Of a stretch of DNA of 24,030 nucleotides, positions 15,236 to 22,153 are shown one piece after another (the first letter of the stretch is position 1; the number at the start of each line of letters is the position of its first letter). The DNA is from an uncultured Blautia sp. (lineage in GTDB: Bacteria; Bacillota; Clostridia; Lachnospirales; Lachnospiraceae): positions 1 to 24,030 of the forward strand of contig URXG01000038.1 of assembly GCA_900551715.1 (NCBI GenBank), read 5' to 3'. Both the position numbers and the translations under genes were made by a program. The notes below the pieces were generated by a model. It was not told the DNA's origin and searched no databases. It was given only the letters and a program-made list of their open reading frames with translations.

Positions 15236-15265
15236 TGCATTTTTTACGAAGAGGAGGAATCAATT

Positions 15266-16594
15266 ATGAACCAGTCTTTTATGAAAGAAAAGCCCGTTTT
15301 TCCATTATTGCTTTCTATGGCACTTCCTATGGTCATCTCCATGCTGGTAAACTCACTGTATAATATTGTGGACAGTTTCTTTGTGGCACAGATCAGCGAA
15401 GATGCCATGACCGCTTTGTCCCTTGTATTTCCTGTGCAGAACTTTAACAATGCAGCTGCCATCGGTTTTGGCATCGGTATCAGTTCTCAAATTTCCATTT
15501 CTCTGGGTGCCGGTCACCCCGGCAATGCCAACAAAGCAGCTGCACATGGACTTATGTTATCTGCCCTTCATGGAGTACTGCTGACAGTCGGATGCATCCT
15601 GATCATGCCTGGATTTCTTGGACTGTTTACATCCGTTTCCAATGTAATCCAGCTGGGCTGCCGCTATTCCACTATCGTCTTTCTTTTTGCCATTGTCACC
15701 ACTTTGAATCTTGCCTATGAAAAAATCTTTCAGGGTGTAGGGCAGATGAAAGTCACCATGATCGGACTGATGGCAGGCTGTATTTCCAACATTCTTCTGG
15801 ATCCTCTGCTTATTTTCGGTATTGGTCCTTTCCCTGCCATGGGAATCGAAGGTGCTGCTCTTGCTACCGGTCTTGGACAGGTATTAAATTTAATTTTCTA
15901 CCTGATTGTTTATAAAATTCACCCCATTCCTGTAAAGATCCATAAACAGGATTTTCACTTTGATCCCAAACTGGCTGGAAGACTGTATTCTGTGGGTATC
16001 CCGGGAGCATTGAACCTGGCGCTTCCATCTGTACTGGTATCGGCACTGAATGGGCTACTTTCTGCCTACTCACAGAGCTATGTGGTAATCCTTGGAATCT
16101 ACTATAAATTGCAGACATTCCTGTATCTTCCCGCCAGCGGTATTGTACAGGGAATGCGGCCGGTTATCGGATACAATTACGGCGCAGGAAAACATAAACG
16201 TGTACGCAGGATCTATATGGTAACACTGGGTATGAGTGGCGTAATCATGTTAGTTGGAACCATCATCTGTCTTACTGTTCCAGGTCAGCTTATCGGTATG
16301 TTTACCACCAATCCGGAAACCATTTCTGCCGGAAAAACAGCTCTCCGTATCATCTGTGCAGGTTTCCTGATATCCTCTGTTTCCGTCACTTCCTGCGGTG
16401 CACTGGAAGGACTGGGTAAAGGTACTGCCTCACTGGTTGTATCCCTCTGCAGATATCTGCTGATCATCCTTCCCGCAGCATTTATCCTCAGCCGACCTTT
16501 CGGTGCTGTAGGCGTATGGAATGCCTTCTGGGTGGCAGAAACACTCACCGCATTGGTATCCTTCCTCCTCAGCCACAAAATCATAGGAATCTGA
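15266..16594 (+). CDS. MATE-family efflux transporter
   Basis: A 442-residue integral membrane protein with twelve expected TM helices in two homologous halves. Family features: the N-terminal PLLLSMALPMVISMLVNSLYNIVDSFFVAQI segment (ends shown: PLLLSMALPM and VDSFFVAQI), GFGIGISSQISISLGAG near residue 73, and the second-half equivalent SGIVQGMRPVIGYNYGAG near residue 293. MATE proteins export cations, drugs or metabolites using Na+ or H+. AGGAGG (15252-15257), 8 nt before the ATG, decides the start; the reading could run on to 15095, but that would cross the promoter and terminator. Expression is probably controlled by the leader terminator. A long palindrome lies 71 nt after the stop codon and may serve as its transcript end. 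Confidence 0.92.
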   Translation: MNQSFMKEKPVFPLLLSMALPMVISMLVNSLYNIVDSFFVAQISEDAMTALSLVFPVQNFNNAAAIGFGIGISSQISISLGAGHPGNANKAAAHGLMLSALHGVLLTVGCILIMPGFLGLFTSVSNVIQLGCRYSTIVFLFAIVTTLNLAYEKIFQGVGQMKVTMIGLMAGCISNILLDPLLIFGIGPFPAMGIEGAALATGLGQVLNLIFYLIVYKIHPIPVKIHKQDFHFDPKLAGRLYSVGIPGALNLALPSVLVSALNGLLSAYSQSYVVILGIYYKLQTFLYLPASGIVQGMRPVIGYNYGAGKHKRVRRIYMVTLGMSGVIMLVGTIICLTVPGQLIGMFTTNPETISAGKTALRIICAGFLISSVSVTSCGALEGLGKGTASLVVSLCRYLLIILPAAFILSRPFGAVGVWNAFWVAETLTALVSFLLSHKIIGI

Positions 16595-16665
16595 AAGGTG
16601 AATCAACAATAAGAGAATCTGATATTCAGCGAATAATTTTTTAATTCACGCAGCATACATACAAG

Positions 16666-16852
16666 AAAACAGCACTTGTACAGTGTAAATCAGGAATTCA
16701 GAAATACCAGGGTGCATAGAACTTTGCTAAAACCATCAGAGAAAATGTCAAACTCGCTTCGCTCAGACAATCCATTTTCTCTGATAACGCAAAAACCTAT
16801 CCACCAGGTACTTCTACAAATTCCTTCAAGCACACTGTACAAGTGCTGTTTT
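16666..16852. repeat. 187-nt imperfect palindrome with 21-bp terminal inverted repeats
   Basis: The outer arms (16666-16686 and 16832-16852, core AGCACTTGTACAGTGT) are perfect over 21 bp. The next 40 or so bases on each side also match imperfectly when folded (AGGAATT..AGAARTACC.GG.TG.ATAG..TTTGC). At the centre a 13-bp perfect stem (16735-16747 with 16773-16785) carries a 25-nt loop. T6 follows the right arm. It has the form of a MITE-like element or a very long RNA hairpin. No transposase is nearby and no clear target duplication was seen. It lies 71 nt after the MATE stop codon. Confidence 0.75.
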
Positions 16853-17015
16853 TTGCATTTCGCTGCTGATATTACAAGAATTAACAGCCTGTATTCCTTC
16901 TCATTGTTATTTCTTCAGTGCTTTCAGACAAGGCTGCCGCACTGGACCGCAGGTCGCAGACCTGTTGGCAATCCCCCACACGAAAGAAGATGGGATGAAA
17001 AGGGGAAAAATAACA

Positions 17016-17150
17016 ATGGAGTTGTATTTATCTGAAACAGCCAGCAAACAGGCAGCTATTCAGGAATTCTGTGAGAGAACACTCTGCAGGAATTACTCAA
17101 AATACTTGATGAGAGAAATCTGTGTTATGAATAAAAATCATACTGTCTGA
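17016..17150 (+). pseudogene. Small unidentified ORF or gene remnant
   Basis: A 44-residue reading frame begins at an ATG 11 nt after AGGGG and ends in the hairpin at 17131-17174. Its frame stays open upstream to at least 16965, and the peptide (MELYLSETASKQ at the start, LCRNYSKYLMREI later) looks protein-like in composition. I recognise no family. It may be the decayed 3' end of a gene lost by rearrangement, given the palindromes around it. Confidence 0.3.
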
Positions 17151-17174
17151 GCGAAGCGAGTTTATGATTTTTAT
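17131..17174. repeat. Hairpin sharing a 20-nt loop with the upstream palindrome
   Basis: A 12-bp perfect stem (17131-17142 with 17163-17174) holds a loop whose 20 bases at 17144-17163 are the exact reverse complement of 16750-16769 (AAACTCGCTTCGCTCAGACA). The stem sequences differ between the two hairpins. Positions 17175-17320 show no gene or other clear structure. Confidence 0.8.
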
Positions 17175-17323
17175 GAATGCCCTTAACAGATTGATCGAAT
17201 CTTAGTATTTTTAATTCCGAAGCCCGTTCTCCTCACAGATGCCTGAGCATGACCACATTTTCTCAACTATCTTTTATTTTCAATGATTTCCCACCCAAAT
17301 CACAAACTTTCAGGATTTACCTC

Positions 17324-17352
17324 TTGACAAATACCCGGGCAGGGTATATATT
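17324..17352 (+). promoter_or_regulatory. Promoter of the csoR-copA operon
   Basis: A consensus TTGACA (17324-17329), a 17-nt spacer and TATATT (17347-17352). The spacer is almost entirely a CsoR-type operator. Confidence 0.85.
17331..17347. promoter_or_regulatory. CsoR operator 1, inside the promoter spacer
   Basis: ATACCCGGGCAGGGTAT: inverted half sites ATACCC / GGGTAT with a GC-rich centre, as in known CsoR operators. Bound Cu-free CsoR would block RNA polymerase directly. Confidence 0.8.
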
Positions 17353-17365
17353 TTTGCTCATAAAG

Positions 17366-17382
17366 ATACCCCCATAGGGTAT
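17366..17382. promoter_or_regulatory. CsoR operator 2, downstream of the -10
   Basis: ATACCCCCATAGGGTAT repeats the same half sites 35 bp downstream of operator 1 (about 3.3 helical turns), just after the transcription start. It suggests two tetramers on one DNA face or a roadblock. Confidence 0.75.
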
Positions 17383-17438
17383 TTCTCATAACTTATCAGC
17401 AACCCATACCCAGGCATCTCACACAGAAAGGAATCCTT

Positions 17439-17777
17439 ATGGAAGAAAATAAAGAAACTACTCAGGAAGCCTGTTCCTGCTGTTGCGGCACACCAGGTAC
17501 CAAACACACCGACCGCACCGAAGCAGAACGCAAGAAACTCATCAACCGTCTGAAGCGTATCGAAGGTCAGATTCGGGGAATCATAGGAATGCTGGAAAAC
17601 AATGCCTACTGCAACGATATCCTCATTCAGTCTGCCGCTGTCAACGCTGCAGTCAATGCCTTTAACCGGGAACTTCTCTCCAACCATATTCACAACTGCG
17701 TGGCAAGAGATATCCGTCAGGGTAAAGATGAAACCATTGACGAACTGGTAGCAACCCTTCAGAAACTGATGAAATAA
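17439..17777 (+). CDS. csoR: Copper-sensing transcriptional repressor CsoR
   Basis: A 112-residue all-helical repressor of the CsoR/RcnR family. The Cu(I) ligand set is complete: C58 (AYCNDIL), H83 and C87 (NHIHNCV). The core helices LINRLKRIEGQIRGIIGMLE precede it. The N-terminal tail is longer than in Mycobacterium CsoR and holds a CSCCC cluster (residues 12-16) that could bind metal as well. Cu(I) binding releases DNA, derepressing its own operon; two matching operators flank the start of transcription. AAAGGA 7 nt upstream supports the ATG. It lies 82 bp before copA and is almost certainly co-transcribed with it. Confidence 0.92.
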   Translation: MEENKETTQEACSCCCGTPGTKHTDRTEAERKKLINRLKRIEGQIRGIIGMLENNAYCNDILIQSAAVNAAVNAFNRELLSNHIHNCVARDIRQGKDETIDELVATLQKLMK

Positions 17778-17859
17778 ATATCCAGATGAAACAACTGACA
17801 TCTCTGTTGTTCCCAGACCAGGATACAGCAGAAATGATCAATAGAAAGGAGAATTCATA

Positions 17860-20421
17860 ATGGAACAATACAACGTCACCGGGATGAGCTGTGCGGCATG
17901 CAGCACCCGGGTAGAGAAGGCTGTTTCCAAAGTACCTGGCGTCACCTCCTGCTCCGTCAGCCTTCTGACCAACTCCATGGGAATAGAAGGAACCGCCTCC
18001 TCCCATGATATCATCACAGCTGTAGAACAAGCAGGATATGGAGCCTCCCTCAAAGGAGCCAACAATCAGCAGCAAATCTCCATGTCCGAGGCAGAAGAAG
18101 CCCTGGAGGATCATGAGACCCCCATTTTGAAACGCCGCCTTATTGCATCTGTAGGATTTTTGCTGGTACTGATGTACTTCTCCATGGGACACATGATGTG
18201 GGGATGGCCTCTCCCGGCCTGGTTTAACGACAACCACATTGCCATGGGACTGGTACAGCTTCTTCTTGCAGGTATCGTCATGGTCATCAACCAGAAATTT
18301 TTTATCAGCGGCTTCAAGAGCCTGTGGCATCGTGCCCCTAATATGGACACTCTGGTAGCTCTGGGTTCCATGGCCTCTTTCGTATGGAGCGTATATGCCC
18401 TCTTTGCCATGACAAGAGCACAGGTAGACGGAGATTCTGCCGCTGTTATGAACTATATGATGGAATTTTATTTTGAATCCGCCGCCATGATCCTTACACT
18501 GATCACCGTCGGCAAAATGCTGGAAGCACGTTCCAAAGGCAAAACGACCGATGCTCTCAAGAACCTTATGAAACTGGCTCCCAAAACAGCTGTAATTCTG
18601 AAAGACGGTGTGGAAACCACAGTTCCCATCGAACACGTTCACAAAGGAGACATCTTTGTAGTACGTCCCGGCGAAAATGTTCCTGTAGACGGTGTGATCC
18701 TGGAGGGAACCAGTGCCATTAACGAAGCTGCCCTTACCGGCGAAAGCATCCCTGTAGATAAGGCTGCCGGAGACATGGTTTCCGCTGCCACTGTCAACCA
18801 GTCCGGCTTCATTAAATGCGAAGCCACCAGAGTCGGTGAAGATACCACTCTGTCCCAGATCATCAAAATGGTCAGTGACGCAGCTGCTACCAAGGCTCCT
18901 ATTGCCAAAATTGCAGATAAGGTCTCCGGTATATTTGTACCATCTGTAATCAGTATCGCCATCATCACTACCATCATCTGGCTTCTTACAGGACACGAAT
19001 TCGGTTATGCGCTTGCCAGAGGTATCTCTGTTCTTGTTATCAGCTGCCCATGTGCACTTGGACTTGCCACACCAGTTGCAATCATGGTAGGTAACGGTAT
19101 GGGCGCAAAAAACGGCATTCTTTTCAAAACAGCAGTTTCTCTGGAAGAAGCAGGCAAAATTCAGATCGTAGCACTTGACAAAACAGGTACCATCACCAGC
19201 GGACAGCCGGAAGTTACTGACATTCTCCCCGCAGAAGGCATTACCGCTGATGAACTCCTCCGTCAGGCATTTGCTCTGGAAAAAAAGAGCGAACACCCTC
19301 TGGCAAAAGCAATCCTGAAAAAAGCCGAAGAAAATTCTCTCTCAGCTCCTAAAGTTACTGATTTCCAGGCACTTCCGGGAAATGGACTTACCGCCACATC
19401 AGAAGGTCAGGTACTTCTGGGCGGAAGCATGAAATACATCAAAAGCCAGGTAACTGTTCCTGCCTCCCTCTCCCATCAGGCAGAACAGCTGGCAGAAAAC
19501 GGCAAAACTCCCCTGCTCTTTGCCAGAAACGGCAAACTTCTGGGAATCATTGCTGTTGCTGATGTGATCAAACCAGACAGCCCTCAGGCTGTCAGGGAAC
19601 TCCAGAACATGGGAATTCGGGTAGTAATGCTTACCGGAGACAATGAACGGACTGCCAGGGCTATCGGTGCTCAGGCAGGTGTAGATGATGTCATTGCCGG
19701 CGTTCTCCCTGACGGTAAAGAAAGCGTCATCCGTTCCCTGAAAGAAAAAGGCAAAGTAGTCATGGTTGGAGACGGTATCAACGATGCTCCCGCCCTTACA
19801 AGAGCAGATATCGGTATTGCCATCGGTGCAGGAACTGATATTGCCATTGATGCAGCAGATATTGTCCTTATGAAAAGCCAGCTCAGTGACGTACCAGCTG
19901 CAGTCCGCTTAAGTCGTGCCACTCTGAAAAATATCCACGAAAATCTTTTCTGGGCATTTTTCTACAACGTAATCGGAATTCCTCTGGCTGCCGGTGTATG
20001 GATTCCAATTTTCGGCTGGACCCTGAATCCTATGTTCGGTGCCGCCGCCATGAGTCTTTCCAGTTTCTGTGTTGTTACCAATGCTCTGAGACTGAACTTC
20101 TTCAAGATCCATGACACTGGAAAAGATAAGAAAATCAAAGGGACAGTTCCCATTGATGATATAAAAAATGAACATAATAATAAAGAAAAGGAGACTGAAA
20201 AAATGATCAAAGTCACAGTAAACGTAACTGGAATGATGTGTCCACACTGCGAGGCACACGTAAATGAATCCATCAAAAAAGCTTTTGGTGCAGAAGATGT
20301 TGTATCTTCCCATGAAAAAGGAACTACTGTATTTACAGTCGCTGAAAAAGTTGACGAAGAAAAAGTTCGCGCAACCATCAAAGAGGCCGGATACGAAGTA
20401 ACCGGAATCACACAGGAATAA
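17860..20421 (+). CDS. copA: Copper-exporting P1B-type ATPase with N- and C-terminal HMA domains
   Basis: An 853-residue Cu(I) efflux ATPase. The N-terminal metal-binding domain has GMSCAAC (C11, C14). Then follow the A-domain TGES, the membrane CPC motif (396-398), the phosphorylation site DKTGT (D440), the nucleotide-domain HP motif in SEHPLAKA, and GDGIND (637-642). Eight TM helices are expected. After the last helix and a charged linker (about 752-781) comes a second HMA domain with GMMCPHC (C794, C797). A C-terminal HMA is uncommon in CopA. It has its own in-frame start and ribosome binding site (see the next feature), so the gene may also yield a separate copper chaperone. AAAGGAG 8 nt before the ATG supports the start. 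It is regulated by CsoR. Confidence 0.93.
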   Translation: MEQYNVTGMSCAACSTRVEKAVSKVPGVTSCSVSLLTNSMGIEGTASSHDIITAVEQAGYGASLKGANNQQQISMSEAEEALEDHETPILKRRLIASVGFLLVLMYFSMGHMMWGWPLPAWFNDNHIAMGLVQLLLAGIVMVINQKFFISGFKSLWHRAPNMDTLVALGSMASFVWSVYALFAMTRAQVDGDSAAVMNYMMEFYFESAAMILTLITVGKMLEARSKGKTTDALKNLMKLAPKTAVILKDGVETTVPIEHVHKGDIFVVRPGENVPVDGVILEGTSAINEAALTGESIPVDKAAGDMVSAATVNQSGFIKCEATRVGEDTTLSQIIKMVSDAAATKAPIAKIADKVSGIFVPSVISIAIITTIIWLLTGHEFGYALARGISVLVISCPCALGLATPVAIMVGNGMGAKNGILFKTAVSLEEAGKIQIVALDKTGTITSGQPEVTDILPAEGITADELLRQAFALEKKSEHPLAKAILKKAEENSLSAPKVTDFQALPGNGLTATSEGQVLLGGSMKYIKSQVTVPASLSHQAEQLAENGKTPLLFARNGKLLGIIAVADVIKPDSPQAVRELQNMGIRVVMLTGDNERTARAIGAQAGVDDVIAGVLPDGKESVIRSLKEKGKVVMVGDGINDAPALTRADIGIAIGAGTDIAIDAADIVLMKSQLSDVPAAVRLSRATLKNIHENLFWAFFYNVIGIPLAAGVWIPIFGWTLNPMFGAAAMSLSSFCVVTNALRLNFFKIHDTGKDKKIKGTVPIDDIKNEHNNKEKETEKMIKVTVNVTGMMCPHCEAHVNESIKKAFGAEDVVSSHEKGTTVFTVAEKVDEEKVRATIKEAGYEVTGITQE
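20203..20421 (+). CDS. copZ: Possible internal-start CopZ-like copper chaperone
   Basis: The in-frame ATG at codon 782 of copA is preceded by AAAAGGAGA (20186-20194), 9 nt upstream, a better site than many in this window. Initiation there would give a 72-residue HMA protein with GMMCPHC, the normal size and fold of CopZ, which passes Cu(I) to CopA. The upstream linker (rich in Lys, Asn, Asp and Glu, AT-rich DNA) looks like a former spacer between copA and copZ that lost its stop codon. Whether both products are made is inference. Confidence 0.55.
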   Translation: MIKVTVNVTGMMCPHCEAHVNESIKKAFGAEDVVSSHEKGTTVFTVAEKVDEEKVRATIKEAGYEVTGITQE

Positions 20422-20442
20422 TTTCTCACATAATCCCTATTT

Positions 20443-20480
20443 AAAAACGGTTCTGCCCTTTTCAGGCAGGACCGTTTTTT
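20443..20480 (+). terminator. Terminator of the csoR-copA operon
   Basis: A 15-bp stem with one T-G pair (20443-20457 with 20465-20479), core CGGTTCTGCC / GGCAGGACCG, 7-nt loop, six T. Confidence 0.92.
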
Positions 20481-20525
20481 GTATAATAAACATAATAAAT
20501 CAACTGATGGGAGAAACTATGAACT

Positions 20526-21833
20526 ATGAAAAGTACGAAGGAGAAAAAAGAAGTTTATGAACTCCAGGAAGATATCCGGGATCTGGAATACTATTCCAAA
20601 CATATCTGGCGAGATCTGTTCAACCTGGTCAAATGGCTCTTTCTGGCCACTGTCACAGGGCTGGTAGTCGGCGGTATCAGCAGTCTCTTTGCCAGAGCAC
20701 TGAAACATGTTACTGCATTTCGGGAAACGAATCCTCAGGTCTTTCTGCTGCTGCCTGTAGCTGGCCTGATCATTGTATTTATGTACCAAAAGATCGGCAA
20801 AGAAGACGGAGGAACCAACCAGGTTCTCTCCACTGTACGCTCTCGAGATGATGTTCCTTTCCGATCTGCTCCACTGATTTTTGTCTCAACTATCCTTACA
20901 CACCTGACAGGTGGTTCTGCTGGCCGTGAAGGAGCTGCCATTCAGTTGGGTGGAAGTATCGGCAATCAGCTGGGTGGCTGGCTTAAGCTGGATGAAGAAG
21001 ACAGGCATGTCATGGTTATGTGTGGAATGAGTGCTGCCTTCTCTGCTGTTTTTGGCACTCCTATGGCCGCTGCTGTTTTCTCCATGGAAGTCATCAGCGT
21101 AGGGATTATGTATTACGCAGCCCTTCTTCCATGTGTGATCGCATCTATCATAGCAGCGAAATTTGCCACTGGTTTCGACATTAATCCGGAAACTTTTCAC
21201 GTGGTAAATATTCCGGAACTGACCATTGAGACAGGACTGAAAATGGTGGTTGTGGCTGTGGCCTGCGCCGCTGTCAGCATTATTTTCTGTATCTTGCTTC
21301 AGGAAATCAGCAAACTTTACAGACGTTATCTCAAGAACCCATATGTCCGTATTGTGGTGGCCAGTGCTGTCATTATGGGGATCACTCTGCTACTTCGGAC
21401 CACCGACTATATGGGTGCCGGCAACAACCTCATTGAACTTGCAGTGGAGGAAGGCCAGACACGTCCCCTTGATTTCTTCTGGAAAATGCTCCTTACTGCC
21501 CTTACCATGAGAGCAGGTTTCCGGGGAGGTGAGATCGTACCTTCTTTCTGTATTGGTGCCACTTTCGGATGTCTCATGGGACAGATCGTAGGACTTTCCC
21601 CATCTATCTGTGCTGCAGCAGGCATGACCGCACTTTTCTGTGGTGTTACCAACTGCCCCATTACTTCTATCCTCATTGCATTTGAACTGTTTGGATTCAA
21701 AGGTGTTTCCTATTATCTCATTGCTGTATCCATCAGCTATGCAGTGTCCGGATACTATGGATTATACAAAGATCAGACCATTGTATACTCCAAGTATAAA
21801 GCAAAATACATCAACCGCCACACTCGTTTTTAA
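20526..21833 (+). CDS. CLC-family anion transporter, possibly fluoride-type
   Basis: A 435-residue CLC protein. The gating-glutamate loop is GSAGREGAAIQLG (E135). The chloride motif GSGIP of classical CLCs is replaced by GGTNQ (residues 95-99), and the later GSGAPGGIFAP-type region reads AGFRGGEIVPSFCIGATFG. Both changes recall the CLC-F clade of F-/H+ antiporters, which lack the chloride-coordinating serine; no fluoride riboswitch is visible upstream, so fluoride is a guess. The start is uncertain: GGGAG (20509-20513) lies 12 nt before this ATG and 5 nt before another ATG at 20519, which opens a 13-codon ORF in another frame that overlaps the gene start. It is monocistronic after the copper operon. 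Confidence 0.85.
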   Translation: MKSTKEKKEVYELQEDIRDLEYYSKHIWRDLFNLVKWLFLATVTGLVVGGISSLFARALKHVTAFRETNPQVFLLLPVAGLIIVFMYQKIGKEDGGTNQVLSTVRSRDDVPFRSAPLIFVSTILTHLTGGSAGREGAAIQLGGSIGNQLGGWLKLDEEDRHVMVMCGMSAAFSAVFGTPMAAAVFSMEVISVGIMYYAALLPCVIASIIAAKFATGFDINPETFHVVNIPELTIETGLKMVVVAVACAAVSIIFCILLQEISKLYRRYLKNPYVRIVVASAVIMGITLLLRTTDYMGAGNNLIELAVEEGQTRPLDFFWKMLLTALTMRAGFRGGEIVPSFCIGATFGCLMGQIVGLSPSICAAAGMTALFCGVTNCPITSILIAFELFGFKGVSYYLIAVSISYAVSGYYGLYKDQTIVYSKYKAKYINRHTRF

Positions 21834-21843
21834 AAAGTATTCG

Positions 21844-21986
21844 GTAACTGTTCAGTACCCTCACAGTTACGAGTCAAAATGCATTCCTAATCACCTTCGG
21901 TGATGGCATTTTGCCTTGTATGTCTCGGGATTTTGGCAAAAAACATGCCAAAACACCTCGCGGGATACTACCTTCTGAATAGTTAC
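21844..21986 (+). repeat. Full copy of a dispersed triple-hairpin repeat
   Basis: This 143-bp element starts GTAACTGTTCAG and ends CTGAATAGTTAC, so its ends are inverted repeats (11 of 12). Inside are three hairpins: GTAACTGT/ACAGTTAC (21844-21870); CAAAATGC..ATCACC/GGTGAT..GCATTTTG (21875-21913); TTTTGGCA/TGCCAAAA (21931-21953). There is no coding capacity. Copies or fragments lie at 4508, 13050 and 23977. It resembles a MITE or REP-like element moved by a transposase elsewhere in the genome. Confidence 0.85.
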
Positions 21987-22046
21987 AATATCCGACAATA
22001 TTTTAACGCAAATACACCTTATTTCTTTTGGCATAATCTGATAAAA

Positions 22047-22064
22047 ACGTTACAAATTTAACGT
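22047..22064. promoter_or_regulatory. Inverted repeat upstream of the pyk promoter
   Basis: ACGTTA and TAACGT with a 6-nt spacer, about 20 bp upstream of the -35 region. It may be an operator for an unknown regulator. It does not fit the CcpA cre consensus. Confidence 0.3.
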
Positions 22065-22085
22065 TATATTTCACTTAGAATTTAC

Positions 22086-22113
22086 TTGTGCAAAATAGAT
22101 TATGTGTTAGAAT
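22086..22113 (+). promoter_or_regulatory. Promoter of pyk
   Basis: Weak TTGTGC (22086-22091), a 16-nt spacer and an extended -10 (TGT then TAGAAT at 22108-22113). Confidence 0.55.
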
Positions 22114-22153
22114 ATAGGTGTATTTTTAATAAATGAGGAGGATTAGATTATAT

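Noticed and set aside
16595..17438. Insertion sequence between the MATE gene and csoR
   Set aside because: Palindromes are present, but no transposase frame or matched target duplications could be seen.
17662..19296. 544-codon open frame on the minus strand
   Set aside because: It is antisense to csoR and copA, which have full family motifs; the peptide is rich in Gly, His, Cys and Phe and has no recognisable domain.
20422..20525. Fluoride riboswitch upstream of the CLC gene
   Set aside because: I looked for the conserved fluoride-riboswitch core because of the CLC-F-like residues and found only the copA terminator and an AT-rich spacer.
20519..20560. 13-codon ORF before the CLC gene as a gene of its own
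   Set aside because: It has a well-placed GGGAG, but it is too short to call without conservation; it is kept only as a note on the CLC start.
22035..22064. CcpA cre site upstream of pyk
   Set aside because: The central CG with flanking A and T is suggestive, but several conserved positions of the cre consensus do not match.
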